DNA of 64,000 bases. Source: Methylovirgula sp963708155 (GTDB taxonomy: Bacteria > Pseudomonadota > Alphaproteobacteria > Rhizobiales > Beijerinckiaceae). Position numbers and translations under genes: made by a program. Every line of letters begins with the position of its first letter. Position 1 is the first letter of the stretch. Of this stretch, positions 27,519 through 35,842 are shown in pieces. The DNA is taken from contig OY970183.1 of assembly GCA_963708155.1 (NCBI GenBank), positions 248,001 through 312,000 of the forward strand, in the 5' to 3' direction. The notes below the pieces were generated by a model that was given only the letters and a program-made list of their open reading frames with translations, did not search any database and was not told the origin of the DNA.

Positions 27519-28070
27519 GTGACTGAGCAAGCCGCGCCGGCCCATCGCGACCTTGTCGCCTGGACCAAAAACGAGTTCAAGCGCCTCTTCGCTATCGTTC
27601 TCTATCTCTGGGTCACGTTCAGCCTTTACGTACTGAGCGAGACCATCGTCCTGACGCAGAGGCATATCAGTTTCGCCGCGCATGGATTCGCGCTGATCAA
27701 CGCGATCGTCCTCGCAAAAGTGCTCCTGGTCGCGGAAGATCTCAATTTTGCGGACGGGTTCAAGAACAAGCCGTTGATCTATCCGATCCTCTACAAAGCC
27801 CTGGCGTTCGCTGTCCTCCTTGTCGCGGCTCACATCCTCGAGAGCGAGTTGCTCGGTTTGTGGCACGGTAAAAGCGCCATTGCGAGTTTCCCGCGGATCG
27901 GCGGCGGCACGCTCCAGGGGTTTCTCTGCGTCGTCGCGCTCATGTTCATCGCGCTCATTCCTTTCTTCGCTTTCCGCGAGATCGGCCGCGTCATCGGAGA
28001 AGGCAAACTCTGGGACATGATCTTCAAGGGTGGCACGTTCGTCGTGACCGCCTCGCCTGCGAAAAGCTGA
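27519..28070 (+). CDS. uncharacterised multi-span membrane protein
   Basis: 183-residue inner-membrane protein with four hydrophobic segments, for example LFAIVLYLWVTFSLYVL, GFALINAIVLAKVLLVA, ALAFAVLLVAAHIL and LCVVALMFIALIPFFAF. I choose the GTG at 27519 because AGGGAGGA (27507-27514) lies just before it; the ATG at 27495 in the same frame has no such site. Family not recognised. Confidence 0.65.
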   Translation: MTEQAAPAHRDLVAWTKNEFKRLFAIVLYLWVTFSLYVLSETIVLTQRHISFAAHGFALINAIVLAKVLLVAEDLNFADGFKNKPLIYPILYKALAFAVLLVAAHILESELLGLWHGKSAIASFPRIGGGTLQGFLCVVALMFIALIPFFAFREIGRVIGEGKLWDMIFKGGTFVVTASPAKS

Positions 28071-28223
28071 AGGCGAGGCCAGCCACGTCAAGGTACGTCG
28101 CGCCTTGCGCATTACGCTGCCTAAGTGAGCCTCGCACCGCGACACATGAGGCCGCGCGTCGGTTTTGAAACGCGCCAAGCGAATGTCTTGAAAAAGGAAA
28201 TTTCTCGAACAAGGGATTTTCAA

Positions 28224-29651
28224 ATGAAACACCTGATCTCGGTAGCACTGTTCGGCTGCACGATGTGTTTCGGAACGACGCCTTCGCTTCGTGCGCAGAC
28301 GCCGATCAGCGAGAAAGACGCGCATGCTATCGGCGTCGAAGCTTATTTGTACTTCTATCCGCTGGTGACGATGGATATTACCCGCCAGCAGTCGACGAAC
28401 GTCCCGCCGGGAAAGGAATTCGGCAAGGGACCGATGAACATGTTCGTCAGCATCCCCTCGTATCCGCCGGCCGATTTCAAAGGCGTCGTGCGTCCCAACT
28501 ACGATACGCTTTATTCGGTCGCCTGGCTCGATCTGACGAAGGGGCCGGCCGTCGTCTCGGCGCCGGATACGCACGGCCGCTATTATCTGCTGCCGATGCT
28601 CGATATGTGGACCGATGTCTTCGCCTCGCCGGGATGGCGCACGACGGGTACGGCGGCGGCAAACTTTCTGGTCACCCCACCCGGCTGGACCGGCACAGTG
28701 CCCGCGGGCATGACCCAGATCAGCGCGCCGACGCCGATCGTTTGGGTCATCGGCCGCACCAAGACAGATGGGCCGGCGGACTATGAGGCCGTTCACAAGA
28801 TCCAGGCGGGCTATCAGGTGACGCCGCTCTCGCAATGGGGCAAGCCCCCGGCCGCGCCCAGCGTCACGATCGACCCGGCGGTGGATATGAAAACGCCGCC
28901 CAAAGAACAGGTCAATTCAATGCCGGCCGACAAGTTTTTCGCCTATGCGGCGGAACTGCTCAAAATCAACCCGCCGCATATCACCGACCAGCCGATCGTC
29001 GCGCAATTGAAGGAGATCGGCATCGAGCCGGGCAAGAGCTTCGATTTTGCCGCGCTTGATCCGTCGATCCGCAAAGCGCTCGAAACCGCTCCGGATGACG
29101 CGCGGCGGCTCATGGCGTGGAAAATCCCGACGCTGGCGCGCGTCGTTAATGGCTGGTCGATGAACACCGATACGATGGGCGTCTACGGCAATTATTACCT
29201 GAAGCGCGCGATCGTCTCGCAATTCGGCCTCGGCGCGAACGTGCCCCAGGACGCTATCTACCCGATCAACCTCGGCGATGACTCCGGCAAGCCTCTCGAC
29301 GGCGCCAATGCCTATGCGATCCACTTCGACAAGGACGCCATCCCGCCGGCCTCGGCGTTCTGGTCGATCACGCTCTACGACGCCTCGGGCTTTGCCGTCG
29401 AGAACGCGCTCAAACGCTACGCGATCAGCAGTTGGATGCCGCTGAAATACAACGCCGACGGATCGCTCGATCTCTATTTCCAGAATGAAAATCCGGGCAA
29501 AGACGAGGAAGCGAACTGGCTGCCCGCGCCAAAGGGTCCTTTCAATCTGACGCTGCGCCTCTATGCGCCCGAGTCCGAAGCGCTGACAGGCAAATGGAAC
29601 CCTCCGCCGGTGAAGCGGCTGCAAGGGCCTGCGGAGTTGGAAGCGCAGTAG
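28224..29651 (+). CDS. DUF1254/DUF1214 domain exported protein
   Basis: 475-residue protein with a signal peptide (ISVALFGCTMCFGTTPSLRA). The first half fits DUF1254 (GVEAYLYFYPLVTMDITRQQ, RPNYDTLYSVAWLDLTKGP) and the second half fits DUF1214 (AFWSITLYDASGFAVEN, DLYFQNENPGKDEEANWLPA). These two-domain proteins are widespread, envelope-located and of unknown function. The ATG at 28224 is chosen because the signal peptide begins there. Confidence 0.88.
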   Translation: MKHLISVALFGCTMCFGTTPSLRAQTPISEKDAHAIGVEAYLYFYPLVTMDITRQQSTNVPPGKEFGKGPMNMFVSIPSYPPADFKGVVRPNYDTLYSVAWLDLTKGPAVVSAPDTHGRYYLLPMLDMWTDVFASPGWRTTGTAAANFLVTPPGWTGTVPAGMTQISAPTPIVWVIGRTKTDGPADYEAVHKIQAGYQVTPLSQWGKPPAAPSVTIDPAVDMKTPPKEQVNSMPADKFFAYAAELLKINPPHITDQPIVAQLKEIGIEPGKSFDFAALDPSIRKALETAPDDARRLMAWKIPTLARVVNGWSMNTDTMGVYGNYYLKRAIVSQFGLGANVPQDAIYPINLGDDSGKPLDGANAYAIHFDKDAIPPASAFWSITLYDASGFAVENALKRYAISSWMPLKYNADGSLDLYFQNENPGKDEEANWLPAPKGPFNLTLRLYAPESEALTGKWNPPPVKRLQGPAELEAQ

Positions 29652-29672
29652 GGCTGCGCCTCCAGCTTCCCG

Positions 29673-30113
29673 CTATCTCAGGCCGATAACGAGCCCGCTC
29701 AGGTCGAGATTCGCCATCAGGCCGACCTGAAATCCTTCCAATTGCAAAATGGCGCCCTTGTCGTTGGCGAGTTGGATGACCCGCGCGCCAACGCCGACCG
29801 CCGCACCCGCGCCCGCCGCGCCATAGACGCCCGCGATGTCGGACGGGCGGTAGATGTGGAGCACCCGGCCATGCAAGGTCGTATGCGAAAGGCCGAAGAC
29901 GAGCCCGGCGTCGACACCGCCGACCGACAGCGCGTAACGGCGCCCGTGAAAATACAAAGTGCCGCCGCCCGCATTCGCGCCGATGAACCAGCCGCCCTTG
30001 ACGATGGAAAGACGCACGGTGCCGCTGTCGGCAAAAACATTGGACGGCAAGCTCGCGGCAAAAAGAGCAAGCAGACCGATAAGGCCCGCACGAAGCCTGT
30101 GAGACAGATGCAT
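29673..30113 (-). CDS. secreted glycine-rich hypothetical protein
   Basis: 146-residue protein with a signal peptide (GLIGLLALFAASLPSNVFA) and a Gly/Ala-rich beta-type body, including GAAGAGAAVGVGARVIQLA and LQLEGFQVGLMANLDLSGL. It may be a lipid- or surface-associated periplasmic protein, but I do not recognise the family. It converges with the DUF1254 gene. Confidence 0.65.
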   Translation of the reverse strand: MHLSHRLRAGLIGLLALFAASLPSNVFADSGTVRLSIVKGGWFIGANAGGGTLYFHGRRYALSVGGVDAGLVFGLSHTTLHGRVLHIYRPSDIAGVYGAAGAGAAVGVGARVIQLANDKGAILQLEGFQVGLMANLDLSGLVIGLR

Positions 30114-30285
30114 AATGGTTCCCCCTAGAGCCCTTCGGGCGGTTTCAGTGGCCTTGCATCAATGTGATAAAAGAGACGTGGCGCGGAAGGAAGCGCAAAG
30201 ATCGATTTTTGTCCCGCCGTGTCCGCCCTCGCGACGAGAGCCGCAAACTGCAACAGCAACGCCTACCCTTCGCGAAATCGACGAT

Positions 30286-31498
30286 TCATTGCTCGCATGG
30301 GCGGATCTGCGAGCCCCGTATTCCACAGGCGACGATATTCATCACTTCATCGTCGGAAAGATAATTCAGATGGGCGCTGACGGGGTTCGCAAAGAGCCCC
30401 ACGATAGGCGTGTGATCGACCCCGAAGAATTCACCTGTCGTACCGAGATAAATGTTGGCGACCGTCAAATCGGCTCTATTGAACTCATTGCTTGTCACTT
30501 CCCAACTGAGAATGTCATTCGGGTCGCTGATCGCGAGAAGCTGCCGCTTCACAACATAGGGCGCGCGGGCGGGCTGGCGATACGTTTCATTCCAGTATTT
30601 GTGAAAATCGCTGGCCATGGTCATGTGCGGGGATTGTGTCTCCGATACCCGCGTCGTCAGGTCGAGCATTTTAAGCTGGTTGGCGAGCATGAAGACCTGG
30701 TTCAGATCGTGGCCCACGAAGACGGCCGCGTTCCGCGTGACGCTCCGGCGCGAATCGCCCCGATGGGAATAAAGATCATGCAGCGCATCCATCAGAATGT
30801 AACCGCCAAGACTATGCGTAATGATCGCTGTCGGGATTCCGGTTTTGCCGCCTTCGCAAATTCGCGGATCGGACGGGTCCGGCGTTCCCTCGACGAATAA
30901 GCAAAGCCCGCGTTGTATCGCAGGCCGGATGACCTCCCGATATTTGCCGCCGTAAAGCAGAACGTCCGCCAGATTATCCTGCTCGAAAGCTTTTACGTCG
31001 TCCGCGAGCAACGATCGGTGCGGCACGTCCGGTTCAACAAGAGATTGCTTTGGTATTTTCGTGAGGGGCGACCAAAGCAAAAACATGAATGTCACCCGCC
31101 GGCGATCACTCGCGAGGTCATAGCGATACAGCAATGCCGTATCTTGCGCGTTGTGTCCCGGAACCCGCACAGGATCCGGCGCGGGAATTGCGCAATTCGT
31201 GCCGGGTTGGATCGTGGACGGCTAGTTCGATTGCGACGTTCAGCGCCTTGGACAAATGTCGCAGCAACGTATCGGGATCGCAGGCCGTATGCTCGCCAAT
31301 CCCGTGGATGAACAGAATGCGTATCTGGTCAGACCCGTATGCCTCGGGCAAATCCGTGATGCCAAGGAAATCCGCCGGGGCCACCGGTGGATTGACGGGC
31401 CGAATGGTCAGCGGAAGGGTGGAACAGGAAATCAGGAAGAGACATAAACCGAAAACGGACGCCCGGCGGCCGAAACGATGCAAATCCGCCCCAGCCAT
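30286..31498 (-). CDS. lipoprotein alpha/beta-hydrolase-like protein, frame broken near 31170
   Basis: The N-terminal frame gives a lipobox-type signal (FGLCLFLISCSTLPL) and the oxyanion strand ILFIHGIGEH. The next frame continues with VRVPGHNAQDTALLYRYDL and the nucleophile elbow IITHSLGGYILMDAL (Ser in SLG). Dropping one base in the GGATCCTGTGCGG stretch joins them (about 403 aa). It is most likely an outer-membrane-anchored serine hydrolase of unknown substrate. Start at 31498 is supported by GGGAGG upstream. Confidence 0.7.
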
Positions 31499-31731
31499 AA
31501 AGGCCGCCTCCCCCAAAGAGCTTTGCGCTCCGGTAGATTGGCAAAAATCCTGAAAATAGTCGAGGCGTGGCTCGACCGCCCGCCTCGCGACTATCCGCGC
31601 AAGACAGGCTAGCGCAATATACCAGGGTTCAGGTCGGCGAGCCTGCGCCGCCGCGGTGGCGAAGAACCGGCGCGCGGATGCCAAGGCCCGCGGCTGGTTT
31701 TCCGACTATTTATCTCGCCGTGACGCACTCT

Positions 31732-32528
31732 TCATTTTTTCTTCTCGTTGAGCACGGGCACAAGAAGTTTCAGAAGCGCCTCGTCCGAAAACGGGTTCTG
31801 ACCTGAGATCAGCTCGCGATCGTGAAGAACGTAGCTCTGCCATGGCGGGGCCACGCTCACGTCGCCGCCCGCCGTCTGCAAGGCGAAGTCAGGGTAAAAG
31901 AGCACCTTGCCACCAATTTCAAGCGGCTCGCGCTGCTGCTCTTCCGCCGTCGAAAAGATGGTCATCTTATATCCGGAATAAATCCATCCTTGAGCCTTTT
32001 GCCGCGCTCCATCGGCATCGCCGCCGCCAGCGCTTGAACCACCTCCGTCGAATTCGGAAGAGCCGACAGAAGTGAAATCGGGCCGTGGCACAGCACAGCC
32101 GTAGGCTTGGATGTTTGATGAAAGTGTCTCATCACGACGCCGGCGTCGGGATCATCAAGAAGATCCATCATCGGGCCGTGGCCGCCGGGAACGAAAACAG
32201 CGTCAAACCGGTCGAGGCCGGAGGCGATGACCTCCGAGATGCGCGTTGGATTTTTGAGCCCGGTCAGGGTGTCGCGAAATTTCAGATAGTCCTGCAGCCT
32301 GGCTTGGTCTCCGCCGAAAAAATCGGGCACGGCTGAATGGACATCCATTTGCGGCGTGTTGCCTTTTGGGTTGGCGAAGGTGATTTCGTAGTCTTCTCCC
32401 ATCAGGGCGCGAACCGGGACCGTCAGTTCGTTGAGATAATAGCCAGCGCCGGCGTAAACCTTTCCATCTTTTAGGGGCAACCCATGACCGCTTGAGACGA
32501 GCACCAACACTCTTCCTCTGATTGTCAT
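31732..32528 (-). CDS. DJ-1/PfpI family (Hsp31-like) protein, frame broken near 31985
   Basis: Class I glutamine-amidotransferase-like fold. AVFVPGGHGPMMDLLDD and the nucleophile elbow AVLCHGPISLL (Cys-His) resemble the Hsp31/HchA group of chaperones and glyoxalase III enzymes. The first frame runs through RGKRLKDG and then fails; a neighbouring frame resumes WIYSGYKMTIFSTAEEQ and ends NEKKK. A one-base deletion near 31985 explains this; the joined protein is about 265 aa. Start ATG at 32528 after AGGAGG. Confidence 0.82.
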
Positions 32529-32698
32529 CTTGTCCTCCTCTTGTTTTCCCGGATATTGGCTCGTGCAGAGCAAACCAGATTTGCTGGAGCTTGAGCCTTA
32601 GGCAGATCATCGGGCTTGGCCACCTGCCGCTTCTCGCGCAGGAAAAATTCATACCGGGCGATGGCCGAGGCGACATGCGCGGTCACACGCCAGCTCAT
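32525..32698 (-). CDS. possible short upstream gene
   Basis: 57-residue frame (ATG at 32698; longer versions to 32749) that overlaps the start of the DJ-1 gene by 4 bases, as coupled genes do. Content is Arg/Ala rich with a helical look (AIARYEFFLREKRQVAKPD). No ribosome site is obvious and no family is recognised, so it may be only chance. Confidence 0.25.
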   Translation of the reverse strand: MSWRVTAHVASAIARYEFFLREKRQVAKPDDLPKAQAPANLVCSARANIRENKRRTR

Positions 32699-33278
32699 GT
32701 TAGGGTCTGTTCCGTCCATGTGGCAGGACGTCAGAGGGAGAGAGTTCAATCAATAAGCAGTTTACAAGGCGAATTATCCAAGCCATCGCCTCCTTGGTCG
32801 ACTTTACCTGCTGGTCCATTGTCCCCGTAAAAATCGTGATTTTCAAACAGTCAGCGAAAGATTTCCAACGCAGGGGATAAGCGGCGGTACCCACGCGGAG
32901 CCTTTAAGGTTTCCCGAACGCCTTTCAAATTCGATTTTTGAGGCTTAGATGATCCGAAGGAATTGACAAAGCGTTCACCAGTCGCGACGAGACAACTAGG
33001 AGACGAATACATCCATACCACGTTAATCATGACGAATAATTATAGATTCGCGAGATCTGATACACGAACATCCACTTCGATTATTAGCCTTACTTCGCTT
33101 TCAGATGCGCCCGGACGAGCTAAAAGCCGTTCTAGTTTCAATTGAAATGCCTGTAATGAGCGAATTGTCTGTCGACTAAGCAATGAAATTGGCATCACTC
33201 TATTGCGGCAATCGGTCAGAACGTGTTCCGCATAGTGCGAGGAACCGACGAGAGAGTCTAAAAAGGTTTTAAGGCGAT
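32699..33278. other. gene-poor, A/T-richer flank of the mobile element
   Basis: 580 bases with no convincing coding frame. The part after 32935 is visibly richer in A/T than the neighbourhood (e.g. GACGAATAATTATAGATTCG near 33030), as often seen around foreign insertions. Some of this sequence was probably the original upstream region of lexA before the insertion at 33286. Confidence 0.45.
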
Positions 33279-33285
33279 TACCCCC

Positions 33286-33340
33286 GGTACTGTCCTATCT
33301 TGAACGTGACTGTCCTAAGTTGCAGGATTGAGTGTCCTAA
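33286..33340. repeat. left end repeats of the mobile element
   Basis: GGTACTGTCC at 33286-33295 is followed by TGTCCTAA copies at 33311-33318 and 33333-33340, about 20 bases apart and in the same orientation. Confidence 0.6.
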
Positions 33341-33361
33341 ATTACCGACAGGCTCGCGCTC

Positions 33362-33571
33362 ATGATCATCTACGCAATATTCTTCTGCGGCGGCTTCGTT
33401 GGCTCACCACAAACTACAACTTGTCAGGCGACGGGTTTCCCAACTTATACAAGCTTAGAGGCCTGCAAAGCGCAGGCATCGAAAATAGGTGGCGTTCCGA
33501 GACAAGGCGCTTGGATCAAGATGGTTTGCATGAAGCGAACGGTGGACCCGGGTTGGCAGCCCGCAGAATAA
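33362..33571 (+). CDS. small Cys-containing hypothetical protein in the element
   Basis: 69-residue protein with a hydrophobic start (IIYAIFFCGGFVG) and four cysteines, including CQAT, EACKAQ and VCMKRT. The N terminus could be an export signal. It is directly followed by a strong bidirectional terminator, which supports a real transcription unit. No family recognised. Confidence 0.5.
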   Translation: MIIYAIFFCGGFVGSPQTTTCQATGFPTYTSLEACKAQASKIGGVPRQGAWIKMVCMKRTVDPGWQPAE

Positions 33572-33575
33572 AAGA

Positions 33576-33608
33576 AGGCCGCCTCAGTTGGCGGCCTCAT
33601 CTTTTTTT
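33576..33608. terminator. bidirectional intrinsic terminator
   Basis: AGGCCGCC/GGCGGCCT form a perfect 8-bp stem with loop TCAGTT (33576-33597). Plus-strand reading ends in CATCTTTTTTT. Minus-strand reading ends in TTCTTTTATT. It serves the small gene ending at 33571 (+) and overlaps the last codons of the 33584 gene (-). Confidence 0.85.
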
Positions 33609-34333
33609 GCGGCGCGACGCTGCTGGCGTCGCAAAAACAATTCGAGTTGCGCTTTCAGTTCTTCATAACTCTCTTGGGACAGCGCACTGGGGAACTGCAA
33701 GGTCACGGGCCCCTCATCCAAATTGAAGATCTCTTGCAGAATCGGTGATGTTGCTCCCGGAGCTCGAATAGCGCTCAAGGGCTGATCAAGCACCGATATT
33801 AAATCCTGAGGAGCGGCCATTTGGGTATCCTGAGTGTCCTTTTCATTCCCATAATAAAGGGCATTATACGCCTCAGATTCCGATGTTAAAAGGGCTTTTG
33901 TATCGCGATAAGAGCGAATAACATTGTCTGCCGCCGCAGGAATGAATTTATGCGTCAGCAAATAGGAGCGAATCGCTTCATCACTGGCCTTTCCCCCTTG
34001 AAAACGAAGATCAAGCTCAACAAACAATTCCGGCGCTGTCATCGCTCCTTTAAGGGCCTCGACACGCTCCTCGGCTCCAGGCGGATGAGCGATAATCTTC
34101 ACGGCGCGGTCCGACACCTTTGTATCATCCCCCCGCCCCTCCAATAATCCGTATTTTACGAGAGCGGAAAGCGCACCCAAGGATTTACCGTTTAGGCCAT
34201 TATAGCCCATGTGCTTCGCCGCGACTTCGCGGGGGATCGGGTTTTGATAATCCGCCTTGTAAATTCGGGTCACCGCATCCACAGCCTCTTTTAGGCCGAT
34301 GGCCGGATACGCCGGACTGCGTGCCTTCGCCAT
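33584..34333 (-). CDS. winged-helix-like hypothetical protein
   Basis: 249-residue soluble protein. Its N-terminal 80 residues (AIGLKEAVDAVTRIYKADYQ, VAAKHMGYNGLNGKSLGALS, LVKYGLLEGRGDDTKVSDRA) look like a winged-helix DNA-binding domain seen in mobile-element proteins of Rhizobiales. The C terminus is basic and helical (LELFLRRQQRRAAKKDEA). A 20-bp perfect palindrome lies about 70 bases upstream (34404-34423), a possible binding site for it. The regulatory role is inference. Confidence 0.6.
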   Translation of the reverse strand: MAKARSPAYPAIGLKEAVDAVTRIYKADYQNPIPREVAAKHMGYNGLNGKSLGALSALVKYGLLEGRGDDTKVSDRAVKIIAHPPGAEERVEALKGAMTAPELFVELDLRFQGGKASDEAIRSYLLTHKFIPAAADNVIRSYRDTKALLTSESEAYNALYYGNEKDTQDTQMAAPQDLISVLDQPLSAIRAPGATSPILQEIFNLDEGPVTLQFPSALSQESYEELKAQLELFLRRQQRRAAKKDEAAN

Positions 34334-34403
34334 AATTGCACTCTCCGTATGGTATCGCTCAGCTTATGTAGCGAAGATGAGAACACCGGTCAATAAGTTT
34401 TCT

Positions 34404-34423
34404 GTTTTTATCTGGATAAAAAC
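34404..34423. promoter_or_regulatory. perfect 20-bp palindrome, candidate operator
   Basis: GTTTTTATC-TG-GATAAAAAC: nine paired bases around a two-base centre, placed 10 bases upstream of a TTGACT -35 element and between divergent transcription units. The winged-helix-like protein encoded next to it is the natural candidate binder (inference). Confidence 0.5.
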
Positions 34424-34433
34424 GTAATCTTCG

Positions 34434-34462
34434 TTGACTTGCCGTCGCGCCCGTGCTCTTAT
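34434..34462 (+). promoter_or_regulatory. sigma70-like promoter
   Basis: TTGACT at 34434-34439, a 17-base spacer, then TCTTAT at 34457-34462. It points toward the tRNA-like sequence. Confidence 0.55.
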
Positions 34463-34606
34463 GCTTAACAGAAAGGGCATGGCCATGAGGAGAGTGCGAG
34501 CCCCGCGACGGCTAGCCGACGACGCGAGGGGCGAGAATGACGAAGGGCCGGACGCCACGCTCCCTGACAAGGAATGGCACCGGCCCTGCAATCGGCTTCG
34601 ACAGCC

Positions 34607-34680
34607 TGGGGATTGGTCTAACGGTAGGACGGCCCGATTTACACCCGCGGCAATCCCGGTTCGAATTCCGGGCTCCCCAA
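34607..34680 (+). other. degenerate tRNA-like sequence
   Basis: Acceptor TGGGGAT pairs with CTCCCCA at six of seven positions. The D arm GTCT-loop-GGAC is sound. The T arm CCCGG/CCGGG closes but its loop TTCGAATT has 8 rather than 7 bases. The anticodon arm (GCCCG...CGCGGC) pairs only with a bulge, so the anticodon (in ATTTACACC) is ambiguous. No CCA is encoded. It is either a decayed tRNA, a tRNA mimic, or a tRNA damaged by indel errors. Confidence 0.5.
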
Positions 34681-34768
34681 GAACCCGAATAAGCGGGGCC
34701 GAAGCTGCGCTAACAGCGACGGCCCCTAGCTAACCATCACTCCCGGGATCGCGCCCCGAAGCAATGAT

Positions 34769-34794
34769 CGCTATGCGCTAACATAGCGGTTTTT
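34769..34794 (+). terminator. intrinsic terminator between tRNA-like unit and transposase
   Basis: CGCTATG/CATAGCG form a 7-bp stem with loop CGCTAA (34769-34788), followed by GTTTTT. It would end transcription of the tRNA-like unit before the transposase gene. Confidence 0.6.
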
Positions 34795-34850
34795 GGCGGC
34801 TTTTTCCAGAGCCGCGTGGGCCCATCCCCTAACTGTAGGGATCGCGCCCC

Positions 34851-35750
34851 ATGAACGTTCTTTCCTTTGATCAACAATGCGCCGTCATCGGCGCGCTTAC
34901 CGAAGGCACAAGCATTCGCGCCGTCGAGCGCATGACCGGCATTCATCGGGATACTATCATGCGCCTTGGAGCCCGCGTCGGCATGGGCGCGATCAAGTTC
35001 CACGACCGCACAGTCCATAGCCTTCAAGTTTCGCGAATCGAGCTTGATGAGATTTGGGGTTTCGTCGGCAAGAAACAACGGCGCTGCAATCGGGCCGAGA
35101 CAACGAAGGGCGATCAATACGCGTTCATTGCTTTGGCAGCGACGCAAAAGGCAATTTTGAGCTATCGCGTCGGCAAGCGCGATCAGGAAAACACCGTGGC
35201 ATTCGCGGCCGATCTCCGTGACCGAATTATTAACGCGCCGGAAATTTCGACAGACGGCTTTCCTTCCTACGGCCTCGCCATCCGCGCCGCGTTCGGAACG
35301 CGGTGTTCGCATGGCGTCGTAATCAAGACGTTTCGCGAAGACGCGAAAGGCATGGAGGCAGCGCGGCGCTACTCCCCCGGCGACGTAGTAGCGGTAGAAT
35401 ATCAGTCTGTAATCGGCGCGCCGTCGTACATTTCGACCAGCTACATTGAACGCCAAAACCTGACGCTGCGCATGCAGCAACGGCGTATGACGCGCCTGAC
35501 GAATGGCTTCTCGAAAAAGCTGGATAATCACGTCGCGGCGATCGGCTTGTATGTCGCGCATTACAATTTTTGCCGCGTCCACGAGGCGCTAGGACGACGT
35601 GAAACGCCCGCGATGGCGCTCGGCCTTACCGATCATGCTTGGACGATTGGAGAACTGCTGGAGGCCTGCTTGGCGAATGCGCCGCATGATCCTCGCAAGG
35701 TTCACGGGCCGCGGCGGCAGTTTCGTGTAATCAAAGGCGGGAAAAAATAG
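34851..35750 (+). CDS. IS1-type DDE transposase-like protein
   Basis: 299-residue protein of the IS1-like group common in Rhizobiales: an N-terminal helix-turn-helix (RAVERMTGIHRDTIMRLGARVG), then the DDE core with LDEIWGFVGKKQ (first Asp region), STDGFPSYGLAI (second Asp) and STSYIERQNLTLRMQQRRMTR (third acidic residue), and HYNFCRVHEALGRRETPAMA. The gene appears intact. I find no obvious IS1-type terminal inverted repeats directly around it, only two GGGATCGCGCCCC direct copies upstream. It is unlikely to be the transposase that recognises the TGTCC ends. Confidence 0.85.
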   Translation: MNVLSFDQQCAVIGALTEGTSIRAVERMTGIHRDTIMRLGARVGMGAIKFHDRTVHSLQVSRIELDEIWGFVGKKQRRCNRAETTKGDQYAFIALAATQKAILSYRVGKRDQENTVAFAADLRDRIINAPEISTDGFPSYGLAIRAAFGTRCSHGVVIKTFREDAKGMEAARRYSPGDVVAVEYQSVIGAPSYISTSYIERQNLTLRMQQRRMTRLTNGFSKKLDNHVAAIGLYVAHYNFCRVHEALGRRETPAMALGLTDHAWTIGELLEACLANAPHDPRKVHGPRRQFRVIKGGKK

Positions 35751-35774
35751 GGCATCCCAGCGGGGTGCCCTATT
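35746..35774. terminator. strong hairpin terminator after the transposase gene
   Basis: AATAGGGCATCCC/GGGGTGCCCTATT pair over 13 positions (one G-T) with an AGC loop. On the minus strand it is followed by TTTTTTC, on the plus strand by ATGCTCTTTTC, so it can act for both the transposase (+) and genes on the minus strand. Confidence 0.75.
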
Positions 35775-35842
35775 ATGCTCTTTTCTGAATCTTGGGGTGC
35801 ATGCGATAGCCTCGCGCTTTCGCCGTCGTCCCAAAATCTTGG

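Larger units (their letters stand above)
34334..34850. other. non-coding region of the element with palindrome, promoter, tRNA-like unit and terminator
   Basis: 517 bases without a convincing protein gene. In order it holds a 20-bp palindrome, a sigma70-like promoter (34434-34462), a tRNA-like sequence (34607-34680), a hairpin with a T run (34769-34794), and two copies of GGGATCGCGCCCC (34745-34757 and 34838-34850), the second touching the transposase ATG. Confidence 0.6.

Noticed and set aside
26898..28835. Long minus-strand open frame opposite small genes and DUF1254
   Set aside because: Composition (Arg/Asp/Glu/Gly) is typical of antisense shadows; DUF1254 and the membrane proteins on the plus strand are better supported.
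32963..33145. Short plus-strand frame in the A/T-rich flank
   Set aside because: Ser/Thr/Arg-rich, no ribosome site, no family.
34434..34733. Arg-rich plus-strand frame spanning the tRNA-like sequence
   Set aside because: Low-complexity Arg/Ala content and overlap with the tRNA-like fold make it unlikely to be a protein, though a GAGGAG-like site exists.
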